A stretch of 64,000 bases of DNA, taken from assembly GCF_023065955.2 (NCBI RefSeq), contig NW_026622863.1, positions 43,134,177-43,198,176 on the forward strand, given 5' to 3'. A program made the position numbers and the translations under genes. Position 1 is the first letter of the stretch; the number at the start of each line of letters is the position of its first letter. Below are positions 45,815 through 60,690 of this stretch, piece by piece. The stretch is from Ursus arctos (taxonomy: Eukaryota; Chordata; Mammalia; Carnivora; Ursidae). The notes under the pieces were generated by a model, which worked only from the letters and a program-made list of their open reading frames with translations, made no database searches and was not told the origin of the DNA.

Positions 45815-47590
45815 TATTTTAAACTCCTTAAAACACCTACTTAACCCATCCCCCCCATCTCCCTCCCCTCTGGTAACCATCAGTTTGTTCTCTATAGTGA
45901 AGAGTTTGTTTCTTGGTTTGTCTCTCTTTTTTTCCCCTTTTATCATTTGTTTTGTTTCTTAAATCCCACATATGAATTAAATCATATTGTATTTATCTTT
46001 CTCTGAATTACTTTGCTTAGCATAATACTCTCTAGCTCCATCCATGTTGGTGCAAATGGCAAGACTTCATTCTTTTTTAAGGCTGAGTAATATTCCACTG
46101 TGTATATATACCGCCTCTTCTTTATCCATTTATCAGTTGATGGACACTTGGGCCTTTTCCATAATTTGGCTATTGCAGATAATGCTGCTATAAACATTGG
46201 GGTGCATGAATCCCTTCAAATTAGTATTTTTGTATTCTTTTTTTTTTTCAAAGATTTTATTTATTTGAGAGAGAGAGTGAGCAAGAGAGAGCACGAGTGG
46301 GGGGTAGGCAGAGGGAAAAGCAGGCTCCCCACTGAGCAGGGAGCCTGATGCAGGACTCCACCCCAGGACCCTGGGATCACGACCTGAGCTGAAGGCAGAC
46401 ACTTAACTGACTGAGCCACCCAGGCGCCCCTGTGTTTTTGTATTCTTTAGGTGGATACCTAATAGTGCAATTGCTTGATCTTGGGGTAGTTCTATTTTTA
46501 ACTTTTTGAGGAAAATCCATACTGTTTCTCAGAGTGGCTGTTCCAGTTTGCATTCCCACCAACAGTGCAAGAGAGTTCCCCCTTCTCCACATCCTGACCA
46601 ACACTATTGTTTCTTGTGTTTTTGATTTCAGCCATTCTGACAGGTGTGAGGTGATTTCTCACTGTAGTTTTGATTGCATTTCCCTGGTAATCAGTGATGT
46701 TGAGCATCTTTTCATGTGTTGGCCATCTGTATGTCTTCTTTGGAAAAATGTCTATTCATGTTTTCTGCCCATTTTTAAATTGGATCATTTGTCTTTTAGT
46801 TGTTGAGTTTTATAAGTTCTTTATATATTTTGGATACTAACCCTTTATCAGATATGTCATTTGCAAATATCTTCTCCCAGTCCATAGGTTGCCTCTTAGT
46901 TTTGTTGATTGTTTCCTTCACTGTGCAGAAGCTTTTTATTTTGATGTAGTCCCAATAGTTTCTTTTTGCTTTTATTTCACTTGCCTCAGGAGACCTGTCT
47001 GGAAAGATGCTGTTACAGCCGATGTCAGAAAAATTACTGCCTGTGGTCTCTCCTAGGATTTTTATGGTTTTAGATCTCATGGTTAGGTCTTTAATTCATT
47101 TTGAGTTTGGTTTTGTGTATAGTGTAAGGAAGTGGTCCAGTTTCATTCTTTTGCAATGTAGCTGTTGAATTTTCCCAACACTATTTGTTGAAGAGACTGT
47201 CTTTTTCGCATTGTATATTCTTTCCTCTTTTGTAAAAGATTAATTAATTGGCTGTATAATTGTGGGTTTATTTCTGGGCTTTCTGTTCTTTTCCACTGAT
47301 CTGTGTGTCTGTTTTTGTGCCAGCATCATACTGTTTTGATTACTATAGCTTTATAACTTAACTTGAAGTCTGAAATTGTGATACCTCCAGTTTTGTTATT
47401 TTTTTCAAGATTGCTTTGGCTATTTAGGGTCTTTTGTGGTTCCATACAAATTTTAGGAGTGTTTGTTCTAGTTCTGGGAAAAATACTGTTGGTATTTTGA
47501 TAGGGATTGCATTAAATCTGAGATTGCTCTGAGTAGTAGAGACATTTTAACATATTTGTTCTTCCAACCCATGATGTACAGTTTTTGAAT
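45815..47590 (-). mobile_element. Older carnivore L1, ORF2 end and 3'UTR
   Basis: Reverse L1: 3'UTR at left (CCCTCTGGTAACCATCAGTT), then ORF2 C-terminus including an open block at 47080-46796 ([20 protein letters not shown]). It is split by a SINE at 46241-46431. Confidence 0.88.
46241..46431 (-). mobile_element. Can-SINE
   Basis: Duplications GTATTTTTGTATTCTTT (46224-46240) and GTGTTTTTGTATTCTTT (46432-46448). Confidence 0.94.
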
Positions 47591-47667
47591 GTCATAGACT
47601 TTGATGTCTGCCTCCCAAAAGGGGGAAAATGAAACCTGTAGGCAGAATAAAGGACACTGGCCTTTTA

Positions 47668-47864
47668 TTTTTTTAAAGGTTTTATTTATTTATTTGACAG
47701 AGATAGAGACAGCCAGCGAGACAGGGAACACGAGCAGGGGGAGTGGGAGAGGAAGAAGCAGGGTTCCAACGGAGGAGCCCGATGTGGGGCTCGATCCCAG
47801 GACTCTGGGATCACGCCCTGAGCCGAAGGCAGACGCTTAACAACTGAGCCACCCAGGCGCCCTG
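47668..47864 (-). mobile_element. Can-SINE, bear-type
   Basis: Perfect duplications GGACACTGGCCTTTTA lie at 47652-47667 and 47865-47880. Confidence 0.95.
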
Positions 47865-47891
47865 GGACACTGGCCTTTTAAATCTCTTGGA

Positions 47892-48100
47892 CTCTGAGAA
47901 ACAAACTGAGGGCTTCAGAGGAGAGGAGGATGGGGGAATGGGATAGGCTGGTGATGGGTAGTAAGGAGGGCACGTATTGCATGGTGCACTGGGTGTTATA
48001 TGCAACTAATGAATCATTGATCTTTACATCAAAAACCAGGGATGTACTGTATGGCAACTAATATAATATAATAAAAAAATATTATTAAATGTAAAAAAAA
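47892..48100 (+). mobile_element. L1 3'UTR insertion
   Basis: Duplications AAATCTCTTGGA (47880-47891) and AAATCTCCTGGA (48101-48112). It begins only 11 bp from the end of the neighbouring SINE duplication. Confidence 0.9.
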
Positions 48101-48112
48101 AAATCTCCTGGA

Positions 48113-48431
48113 AGTCACTTCAGGTGGAGAGGGAGGGGCTTGCAACAAAGAAGGAGTTGTAGAAACACTAACCTGCTTCTTTGTCTGCATCTCTCTGATA
48201 AGAAGCAACAATCAGCAATGAGAGCAGAGATCCCCAATATCTCAGGGACAGGGTCCTTTTCTCTCACCCTGGCTCCCAGAAGCTATGTGCAAGCAGCTCT
48301 AGGAACACATGCACAGGTGCCTGCCACTTGCCTGGGGGTGGCCATTGGATATCCACTACTTTGCTAAGAGCTAAAATTGACCAAAAGTGACTAGAATTTA
48401 TTATACAAGCCTTTCTCTGCAAGCCTTCAAT
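48113..48431. other. Intron-like sequence, nothing recognised
   Basis: No exon or repeat that I can support. Confidence 0.35.
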
Positions 48432-48444
48432 AGACTCCAGAGTT

Positions 48445-48643
48445 TTTTTTTTTTTTAAGAGAGAGAAAGAGCGTGCACACAATTGTGGGGGTGGTGCAGA
48501 GGGAAAGGAAGAGAATCTTAATCAGGCTCCACGCCCAGCACGGAGACTGACGTCAATAGGGCTCAATCTCATGACCCTGAGATCATGACCTGAGCCAAAA
48601 TCAAGAGTGGGATGCTTAATCTATTGAGCCACTCAGGCACCCC
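48445..48643 (-). mobile_element. Can-SINE, older
   Basis: Perfect duplications AGACTCCAGAGTT lie at 48432-48444 and 48644-48656. Confidence 0.93.
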
Positions 48644-48656
48644 AGACTCCAGAGTT

Positions 48657-49924
<1,268 letters not shown>

Positions 49925-50273
49925 TAGGCAACATTTGTATATGCATATATGATAGTTTTTGAATTTACATAACAATACATAAAAATAGTTGATACTGAAA
50001 AAAAACCCCTTCTACCTAGAATGCCTCAATCCTCTGCTGTAAATTTTCTGGATGCCATTCTGACTTTCTGCTTCTGAACAGAGCAATTTGAACTTTGTAG
50101 AATTGGAAATGGGCAGTCCTTTTGTACTGTGGCTAAAGCTTCATCTTCCCCATCCTTTAGACAATCTTGACTATTTCTCTGAGTTTTCCACTTCTTTACC
50201 AAGGAATTGGGTCTGAAGATTGGATATCCTTGGCATAACTAAGTTCTATTTCCTTTTTTGTTGTTGTCAACAG

Positions 50274-50369
50274 GACTCTCTCTTCCTAAACCAACTTTGA
50301 TTTCCTTTTTGGAACAGGATAATGAGCCTTGGATTGTTGAGAAAAAGTCACCAAAAGTTCTATATCCAG
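50274..50369 (+). pseudogene. KRAB-B exon with a disabled splice donor
   Basis: The acceptor TTGTTGTCAACAG is followed by 96 nt encoding a B box (LPKPTLISFLEQ, EPWIV). The exon ends CCAG as expected, in phase 1, but the next bases are AT AGGTGAG instead of GT. The simplest reading is a G-to-A change at donor position +1 (50370). The sequence does not fit a U12-type ATATCC donor. Confidence 0.88.
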
Positions 50370-50675
50370 ATAGGTGAGGGAAATTTAGAGAGGGGGAAGC
50401 TGCTGCAGGAATAGACCACCTGCTCAGTGAGATGATAGCCCTTAGGCAAGATTGTCCAGAATGTTCTTCAAAGAGGGAGGTGTCCTGTTTTTTTTCCCCA
50501 GTGATAAGTGTTCTGGCTATAATTAAGATCCGGGTCTTTCCCTGCTCCTCTTTCTCTTTTGGTCTTGTATAGTTTCTCCATCTTCTGTTGTATGGATTCT
50601 TTTCTCTAAATATTACTCACATTATTTTAGCTACTTTCCAGTAATATGCTCCCATTTCTTTACTAGTTTCTCTTT

Positions 50676-50696
50676 TTTTAAATGATTTTATTTATT

Positions 50697-50730
<34 letters not shown>

Positions 50731-50880
50731 CATGAACAGGGGGAGGAGCAGAGAGAGAGAGGGAGAGGGAGAAGCAGACTCCCCACTGAGCCAGGAGCCC
50801 AACTCGGGGTTCAATCCCAGGACCCTGGGGTCATGACCTGAGCTGAAGTCAGATGCTTAACTAAGCTACCCAGGTGCCCC
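50676..50880 (-). mobile_element. Can-SINE
   Basis: Perfect 15-bp duplications TACTAGTTTCTCTTT lie at 50661-50675 and 50881-50895. Confidence 0.95.
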
Positions 50881-51435
50881 TACTAGTTTCTCTTTGATTC
50901 AATGTTTTATTTATTCATTTTTAATTTCTCAGATTATAGATTTTTCTATTGTGGTAGAAAAAAACAACATACATAACAATTTGCCATCTTAACCATTTTT
51001 AGGCGTTCAGTATAGCATTAGTTATGCACATAAGTTGTCCAACAGAGCTATAGGATTTTTTTCATCTTGCAAAATTGAAACTCTATACTCATTAACAATC
51101 ACTCCCTTTCCCCTCCTCCTTATCACCTGGCAACCATTTTACTTTCTAAGAATTTGACTGCTTTAGAGATCTCATATAAGTGGAATCGTGCAGTATTTGT
51201 CTTTTTGTGACTGAGTGATTTCACTTCATGTAATGTCCTCAAGGTTCATCCATATGAAGATTGTAGCATATGACAGGTTTCCTTCTTTTTAAGGCCAAAT
51301 AATACTCCATTGTATGTATATACCATATTTTCTTCATCCATTCTACTGTCAGGGCATTAGGTTGCTTCTACCTCTAGGCTATTGTGAATAATGTTGCAAT
51401 GAACATGGGTGTGCAAATATCTCTTCAAGATCCTT

Positions 51436-51636
51436 TTTATTTTTCAAATATTTTATTTATTTATTTGTTTGACAGAGAGAGAGACAGCCAGCGAGAGCGG
51501 GAACACAAGCAGGGGGAGTGGGAGAGGAAGAAGCAGGCTCAGGGAGCCTGATGCGGGGCTTGATCCCAGAATGCTGGGATCACGCCCTGAGCCGAAGGCA
51601 GATGCTTAATGACTGAGCCACCGAGGCGCCCCTCGA
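51436..51636 (-). mobile_element. Can-SINE, bear-type, partly deleted
   Basis: Flanked by AGATCCT (51429-51435, 51637-51643). It lacks about 12 bp around the AGCAGGCTC(CCAGCGGAGG)AGCC region. Confidence 0.88.
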
Positions 51637-52256
51637 GATCCTGTTTTCAATTCTTTTGGATGTATACCCAGAAGTGGAATTGCTGAATCATACGGTAACT
51701 CTATTTTAATATTTTGAAGAACCTCTATATTGTTTTCCATAGTGGCTGCACAATTTAACATTCCCACCCACAGTGCATGAGGGTTTCAATTTTTCCACAT
51801 CCTTGTCAACACTCATTATTTTCTGTTCTTTTTTTTTTGATAGCGGCCATCCTAATGAGTATGAGGTGATATCTTGTTATGTTTTGTTTTGCATTTCCCT
51901 AATGATTAGTGATACCTTTTCATGTGCTTGTCAGCCATTTGTATTTCTTTTTTTTTTTTTGAGAAATATCTATTTAAGTCCTTTGCTCACTTTTAAATCA
52001 GGCTGGATTTTTTTAAATTGTTGTTGATTTATAGGGATTCTTTGTATGTTCTGGATATTAATTCCTTACCAGGTATATGGTTAGCAAATACTTCTCCCAT
52101 TCCATAGATTGCCTTTACACATTAGGGACTGTTTCCTTTGTTGTGCAGATATTTTTAAGTTTGATGTAGTCCAATTTTTGTGTTTTTGCTTTTAGTGTCA
52201 TATCCAGAAAATCACTGCCAAATGCAATGTCATGAAGCTTTCCCCCATCCTTTCTT

Positions 52257-52506
52257 TCTTTTTTTTTTTTAATGATTTTTTATTATATGATGTTAGTCAC
52301 CATACAGTACATCCCTGGTTTCCAATGTAAGGCTCGATGATTCATTAGTTGCGTATAACACCCAGTGCACCATGCAATACGTGCCCTCCTTACTACCCAT
52401 CACGGGTCTATCCCATTCTCCCACCCCCCTCCCCTCTGAGGCCCTCAGTTTGTTTCTCATAGTCCATAGTCTCTCATGTTTCATTCCCCCTTCTGATTAC
52501 CCCCCC
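52257..52506 (-). mobile_element. L1 3'UTR insertion
   Basis: Perfect 17-bp duplications TTCCCCCATCCTTTCTT lie at 52240-52256 and 52507-52523, within old L1M. Confidence 0.95.
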
Positions 52507-52759
52507 TTCCCCCATCCTTTCTTCTAGGAGTTTTAAGTTTCAGGTTTTATGTTTAGGAATTTAGTCCATTCTTAGTTCATTTTTGTGTATGGTACAAGGT
52601 AAGGATTCAGCTTCATTCTTTTGCATGTGGATATCCAGTTTTCCCAGCACCATTTGTTGAAGAGACTATCCTTTCCCTGTTGGGTAGCCTTGGCATCCTT
52701 CTTGAAAATCATTTGATGGTATATGTAACTCATTTATTTATTTTTGCTAGCCTACTTAT

Positions 52760-53133
52760 TTTTTTTAAGTTTTTATTTAAATTCCAGTTAGTTGGGAGGG
52801 AGGCAAGATGGTGGTACAGTAGGGTACCTCATTTCATCTGGTCCCTTGAATTTAGCTAGATAACTATCAAAGCATTCTAAATACCCATGAATTCAGCCTG
52901 AGATGTAAATTCCAGTTAATTAACATACAGTGTAATATTTGAAGTGTACAGTTTAGTGACTCAGCACTTCCATACAACATCCAGTGCTCATCATAAACGA
53001 GTGCACCCTTTAGTCCCCACTATTTAACCCCCTGCCCTCCCACACCTCCCCTCTGGTAACCATCAGTTTGTTATCTATAATTAGGAGTCAGAATGGCTAA
53101 AATTAACAACACAAAGAACAGATGTTGGTGATG
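52760..53133 (-). mobile_element. L1 3' end with 5' inversion
   Basis: Reverse L1 3'UTR (52760-53083, CCAGTGCTCATCATAAACGA, GTAACCATCAGTTTGTTATC) joins plus-strand ORF2 text (53085-53133, GTCAGAATGGCTAAAATTAA). An L1 5' end is inserted within it at 52794. Confidence 0.75.
52794..52905 (+). mobile_element. L1 5'-end-only insertion
   Basis: 112 bp starting GGGAGGGAGGCAAGATGGTG and ending AATTCAGCCTGAGATG match the start of the carnivore L1 5'UTR, with no 3' L1 sequence and no poly(A). Duplications TAAATTCCAGTTAGTT (52778-52793) and TAAATTCCAGTTAATT (52906-52921) flank it. Confidence 0.8.
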
Positions 53134-53478
53134 CTTAAAGATGTAGCCATGGGATTTATCAAAGTGGAGCCAGTAGGTGGAGTGTGGGAGTGAGGAGACC
53201 GTCAGAGATTGCAAATAAAGGCTCAGTGTATGTTCTGAGGAAGAGGAGGTAAAGTAGAACTTAGATATGAAAGCTGAGGATTAGGAGAGTGCAGGGCCAG
53301 AAAACCAAGGCCTAATTTTCAAAAAGGTCAGCAGTGGCACACATCTGTGAGAAACAGAAGAGGATAAAGAGCCACCAAAGGCTGTGGCATTTGACATGTC
53401 GTCTTCAAGAACCATAAAGAGATTACAAAGGAAAGCCACCAAATAATTATTCTTCATTTGAAATGTGAGGGATAGAGA
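53134..53478. other. Intron-like sequence, nothing recognised
   Basis: Purine-rich. No repeat or exon supported. Confidence 0.35.
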
Positions 53479-53491
53479 AGAAATTGTTTTT

Positions 53492-53689
53492 CTTTTTCTT
53501 TTTTTTTTTTAAAGATTTTATTTATTTCACAGAGACAGCCAGCGAGAGAGGGAACACAAGCAGGGGGAGTGGGAGAGGAAGAAGCAGGCTCCTAGTGGAA
53601 GAGCCTGATGTGGGGCTTGATCCCAGAACGCCGGGATCACGCCCTGAGCCGAAGGCAGACGCTTAACGACTGCGCCACCCAGGTGCCCC
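53492..53689 (-). mobile_element. Can-SINE, bear-type
   Basis: Perfect duplications AGAAATTGTTTTT lie at 53479-53491 and 53690-53702. Confidence 0.95.
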
Positions 53690-53806
53690 AGAAATTGTTT
53701 TTATTAAAAAAATACATTTCTAAGATCTTAGGGGCATGTTTCAAATATTTTAGTCATAATATATTGTGAAGTTAAATGAGGCATATATTTGTTTAAATAT
53801 GGTATC

Positions 53807-53992
53807 AAAAGGCACCTGAGTGGCTCAGTTGGTTAAGCATCTGCCTTCGGCTCAGGTCATGACCCTGAGGTCCTGGGATTGAATCCCGCATCAGGCTCCC
53901 TGCTCAGTGGGGAGTCTGTTTCTCCCTCTACCCCTCCCCCCTGCTTGTGATCTCTCTCTCTCTCAAATAAACTTTTTAAAAATAAAAAATAA
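53807..53992 (+). mobile_element. Can-SINE
   Basis: Duplications TAAATATGGTATC (53794-53806) and GTAAATATGATACC (53993-54006). Confidence 0.92.
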
Positions 53993-54165
53993 GTAAATAT
54001 GATACCGAGCAGCCATTTTATAACCTTTATGCATGTAGGAAAAGAGGGAATGGAAGTGACATTTTTCTTGCTTAAAGAAAATTTGCAATTTGGTAGAAGT
54101 AAATCCTTGTTTTTGGAAATACGGTAAAGCATTATTCTTTTTTACTTTAAAAGTTTATAAATATT

Positions 54166-54331
54166 GGGTTGCCTGGGTGGCTCAGTCATTTGAGCATTGG
54201 ACTCTTGATTTCAGCTCAGGTCATGATCTCAAGGTCATCGGATCAAGCCCCACACTGGGCTCTGCATTCAGCATGGAGTCTGCTTGAGATTCTCTCTCCC
54301 TGCCCCCCCAAATAAATCAATAAATCTTTTT
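54166..54331 (+). mobile_element. Can-SINE, older
   Basis: Duplications TAAAAGTTTATAAATATT (54148-54165) and TAAAAATTTATAAATATT (54332-54349). Confidence 0.93.
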
Positions 54332-54589
54332 TAAAAATTTATAAATATTTAGTAAAATATAAGAAAAATATAAGAAAATGCAAACTTGTAATTGTATCAA
54401 CTAGAGAAAGCCACAGTAATGCACTGTGTGCACTTCACTGTATCCTGGATAACTTTCCTTATTTGTAAACATGAATCTGGATCCAATTTTTAGTTTCTTA
54501 GTATTCTGTTATATGGAATTTTTTCATATACTTAACCAAAATCCCAATGATAAATATGCAGATTATCTTTCAAAATCTGCTATTAAGAC

Positions 54590-55305
54590 AACTTTACCAC
54601 TTCACAGTTACTAAGATGGCTATAATAAAAAAGATAATAGCAAGTGTTAGCAAGGATGTGGAGAAACTAGAACCCTCATGCACTACTGGTGGGAATGTAA
54701 GGTGGGGCAGCTATTTTGGAAAACCGACAGTTCCTCAAAAGGTTAAAAATAGAGTTACCATTTTACCCAGCAATTATACTCCTAGGTATTTACACGAGAA
54801 AATCAAAATGTCCACAGAAAAACTTATACATGAATGTTCATTGCAGCATTATTCACAATAGCCAAAACGTAGAAACAACTCAAATGTCCATTAGCTGATA
54901 AACAGAAAAATAAAATATAGTATATCCATACAATGTAATATTGTCACTAGAAAGGAGTGAAGTACACTACAATATGGATGGCCCTTGAAAACATATGTTA
55001 AGTGAAAGAAGCCAGACGCAGAAGACTATATATTGTATGATTCCATTTATATAAAACGTCCAGAACAAGCAGATCTGTAGAGATACAAAGTAGATTAGCT
55101 GTTGCCTAGGGCTAGTGAGACTGGGGACAATGGGAAGTTCCTGCCGAAGGATACAGCTTTCTTTTGGAGATGATGAAAATATTCTAAACTTGACTGTGGT
55201 GATGGTTGTACAATTGTGTAAATATACTAAAAATCACTGAATTATGTTCTCTAAGCGAGTGAATTGTATGGAGTGTGATTTTTATCTCAATAAAGCTGTT
55301 AGAAA
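54590..55305 (+). mobile_element. Old L1M ORF2 end and 3'UTR
   Basis: CTAAGATGGCTATAATAAAA, GCAAGGATGTGGAGAAACTA, AATAGCCAAAACGTAGAAAC, ending CTCAATAAAGCTGTTAGAAA. Confidence 0.85.
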
Positions 55306-55429
55306 AGAACATGATTTCCATTACTCTCATCTTGGATAATTATTTATCCCTTCTCTGATTTTTAAAAATTATTTTTAATTACAAAAAGAATACATACATA
55401 CATTCTTCTTTGTCAATACAGTTATTACA

Positions 55430-55520
55430 TTGAGATTGGCCATCTGTATGTCTTCTTTGGAAAACCCTCTGCCCATTTTTTAATCAGATTGTTTGTGGGG
55501 TTTTTTGGTGTTGAATTATA
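55430..55520 (-). mobile_element. Short L1 fragment
   Basis: TTGGCCATCTGTATGTCTTC and CTCTGCCCATTTTTTAATCA are reversed L1 ORF2. Confidence 0.65.
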
Positions 55521-55534
55521 TGTTCTTTAAAGCT

Positions 55535-55624
55535 TTTTAATTTATTTTTAAAAAATTTATTAGAGAGCAGAGTGCACGAGAGAGAACATGTGTTGGGGGA
55601 GGGGCAGAGAGTGAGGGAGAAGCA
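55535..55624 (-). mobile_element. Can-SINE fragment, head missing
   Basis: Only the tail half is present (AATTTATTAGAGAGCAGAGT, GGGGCAGAGAGTGAGGGAGA). It stops where a rearranged L1 duplicate begins. Confidence 0.8.
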
Positions 55625-55700
55625 GGCAACAGCTAATCTACTTTGTATGATGCATGGTATAACCATACAATGTAATATTATTTGTCACTAGAAAGGAGTG
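55625..55700. repeat. Rearranged local duplicate of the L1 at 54926-55106
   Basis: 55625-55648 is a perfect 24-bp inverted copy of 55083-55106. 55663-55700 is a direct copy of 54926-54959 with a 4-bp insertion. Confidence 0.85.
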
Positions 55701-55969
55701 TACTTTGTTGATGTCTTCAAAATAGTATGCCTTATCCACTTTCATCATTTTTGTGGAATATTTTCTTTCTTTATTACAATTAACACTGATTAAAATAGCA
55801 TTTAATTTTTTTTCAGGGACTTTGCCCAAATTACTCTCTTCTGTTATTATAGAAATTTTCAAATGTTTGCAAAAGTAAAGAGAATAATAATAACATACTT
55901 ATCACCAAGCTTCAAACAGTTTCCATTATTTTCCCAATCTCACCTTAAATTACTCTTAATTTTAGCAAT

Positions 55970-56130
55970 TAACCTGTGTTAGGCGTTATCATCATTTTAA
56001 AGATATGGAAGTGGGACTTAGAGATTGTAAGTAATTCTTCCAACAACACAATCCTTGTAATTAGCAGAGCTGAGACTTGAAATCCAGTCTCTGTGATATA
56101 GTTCCTTGGATCGTCCCTCTACACCACTTT
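55970..56130 (+). mobile_element. MIR
   Basis: ATCATCATTTTAAAGATATG, GAGATTGTAAGTAATTCTTC and GCAGAGCTGAGACTTGAAAT follow the MIR core in order. Confidence 0.75.
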
Positions 56131-56659
56131 GTATTTTATTCCGTCATGCTATCCAAAGGTTGCTTTCACTTCAGACTCTCAGTGGCTATTGCCATTGGTG
56201 AGTCTACTTGTTTCTTATCCTTGGTGAACATCATCACATGCCAAGCAAATAAATGGTATTTTACACAGTCTCTACTCTAGACACAAAAACTACCTCCTTG
56301 TCATCTGCTCATAGCAGACTCACTGATCCCTTTGAACTTTCCCCAGGATATTTTCCACTTTGAACTGCCATCGTCTTGCCCCATCAATTAACACCCAACA
56401 TTCTTTTTATTACAGAATTTCTGGCTCACTAGCCACCAAGACACCCTTTGTCCCATTGGAGGGTATCCTCTAGTTTCCCCACATCAGCAAATCTGTATGT
56501 TCGTAATCACATGAAAGTTTAGTTATATAATTTTGCCACAATGCATAGACTACCATAAAGATTCTATTAAAATAATGATTATGGAACTTAACTGTTTTCC
56601 CTATTAACTTCCTGATATTTTCCTATAATACCCTTCTCCTTCCTTTTCCTTAACCATCA

Positions 56660-56860
56660 CCACTCAATAGTTACTTATTGAACACCTGTTATATGGTAGA
56701 TATTGTGCTAAAAGCTGATTAAATAATAGTGAAACAGACATGGTGCTTTCCAGTAGGAATTTTATAGTCTAGTGTAGAAAATGAGAAATATAAATGAGGG
56801 GAAAAAATTGTGAGGAGTATGATTAGTCATCCTAGCACTAGGATAAGATTTGGTGTTGTC
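56660..56860 (+). mobile_element. Ancient mammalian repeat (L2/MIR class)
   Basis: TTATTGAACACCTGTTATAT, GATATTGTGCTAAAAGCTGA, ACATGGTGCTTTCC and TATAGTCTAGTG keep the order of a common ancient repeat. Confidence 0.5.
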
Positions 56861-57169
56861 TGATGCTGTTTGAGAGAGGGGATTTTTAGTGTTATCTGTA
56901 ATTATATTTGCACTGAGAGCAGGATGAGAAGGAGCCAGCCATACAAAGATAGTACCTGCCAGAGGAGCAATGGAAATCACGCTAATGGAAAAGTTTTTTA
57001 TTTCCTTTTGGAACAGAGCATAGTGAACTGGGGGAGAGCATGGTTCCATGATATGTTAGCTAGGGCCAGCTCATGACATCACCTTAGAGTTAATGTTAAG
57101 TTATTCAAATGTGCAAAGGAAAAACTAAGTGCAAAGGAAAACCTTAGTGATTCTCCTTTTCAGACTACG

Positions 57170-57305
57170 TCAGAATCACTAGAGATTTTCCTTAAAGTCA
57201 AGGCCTATTCCTGTAGATTTTGATTCAACTGCTTTGAAGTGTTACTTGTATTTTTAACAAGCTTCTCAGTAATTCTGATCTGAAACAACATTTTAGAAAC
57301 ACTTA
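57170..57305 (-). mobile_element. hAT-Charlie-type MER fragment
   Basis: GTCAGAATCACTAGAGATTT, TTTTTAACAAGCTTCTCAGT and AATTCTGATC follow a MER-type hAT pattern; the subfamily is not named. Confidence 0.5.
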
Positions 57306-57501
57306 GTTAACCTGCTTCTTTAATCATCTTCTCTGTCCATGTTCATCTTCCATGGTTATATTTGAGATCTTTCCAAGCTATCAATTTCTTGTAGGTAATG
57401 TGTTAATATTCCTATTGTGTTAATATTCCTATCTCAGAAATCTTGTTCTTCCACGAACTGGAAAAAATGCATATTTTCTTTCTCTCTTTCTTACTTCTCA
57501 G

Positions 57502-59580
<2,079 letters not shown>

Positions 59581-60094
59581 TATTAGACACAAGTCTCCTT
59601 TTCACAACAAATATTTTATTACAACTCTTTTGCTTTCCTAAAATTAAGTATACAGGTAGTATAATCCCTCACCATTCATAATGTTTTAAAACTCACTATA
59701 ATGCCCTAAGTTGACATAAATAGGAGCATTAAAGGAAAGAAAATTATAATACAAAATGCCCAAAACCACTAACACATTCTTACACCTATATATACAGTTA
59801 CCATAAACATGACAGCTACAAATGCAGACTTCCACATGTGTTGGTGATGTGAATACTGTAAGCAGTGTTGCCACTGTTGATGTGACTTTTCCAAAATGAT
59901 AGGGTTTATGATAAAGTTCTGAATATAAAGTGCAACTTTGCCTCAATTGTCTTGATAGTTGCATACCTTGAAAATTTGGTATGTATTAAAACCATCTAAA
60001 ACCACTTTGTGTTTATATGTAAAATAGGTTATAGGCTCAGGTAATCATTAGTAGGTTTTTCACCTATTTAAATATCCGGCATGATATTAAAAAA
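59581..60094. other. No gene seen
   Basis: AT-rich. I could not place it in a known repeat, and there are no exon signals. Confidence 0.35.
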
Positions 60095-60386
60095 TTGTCA
60101 TGGTGGTGTAAGACAATTCTTCATTGTACAGGGCTGTTTTTTGCATTTCAGGACATTAGCATTTGTGGCCCCCACATATTTAATGCCAGCAGTTGTCCCA
60201 CAAATATCCAGCTGCCTACTCCTGGAGTAGTTTCACCCTCACTGAGAATCCCTGACCTTCATGAATGTTCAATAACATATTCAAAGGCATTCAAGACATA
60301 GGACAATTCTTCCATGTTTAGCAGACTTCTAGCATCCCCCCCACTAAATGCCAGTAGCATTTCCAATATCAATATTATAGCTAGAG

Positions 60387-60592
60387 GAGTACCTGGGTGG
60401 CTCAGTTGGTTAGCAAAACTCTTGGTTTTGCCTCAGATCATGATCTCTGGGTTGTGGGATTGAGCCCCACATTGGGCTCTGCACTCAGGGCAAAGTCTGC
60501 TTGAGATTCTCTCCTTCTCCCTCCCCCTCTGCCCCTCCCCCCACTCACTCACATGCTCTCTCTAAAATAAAATAAATAAAATCTTTATTATT
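60387..60592 (+). mobile_element. Can-SINE, older
   Basis: Head GAGTACCTGGGTGGCTCAGT to tail AAATAAAATCTTTATT, running into AT-rich microsatellite. Confidence 0.88.
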
Positions 60593-60690
60593 ACATATAA
60601 TAATATATATTATATATAAAAATAAAATCTTTATTATATATGATAATATATAATAATATAGATAGATATAGATATAGATATAGATATAAA
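60593..60690 (+). repeat. TA-rich and (GATATA)n microsatellite
   Basis: Runs of TATATAATA change into ATAGATATAGATATAGATAT at 60660-60687. It arose in the SINE tail. Confidence 0.95.

Larger units (their letters stand above)
50920..52730 (-). mobile_element. Old L1M, split by SINE and L1 insertions
   Basis: Reverse old L1: GATCTCATATAAGTGGAATC, GTATACCCAGAAGTGGAATT, CCACATCCTTGTCAACACTC, and CATGTGGATATCCAGTTTTC near 52625. Confidence 0.82.
55701..57501. other. Long intron 5' of the finger exon, mostly unassigned
   Basis: Apart from the MIR and old-repeat pieces listed, nothing is recognised. No exon signals are supported. Confidence 0.4.

Noticed and set aside
50370..50379. U12-type (AT-AC) donor at KRAB-B
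   Set aside because: U12 donors read ATATCCTT; here it is ATAGGTGAGG, and the family uses a U2 GT donor at this position.
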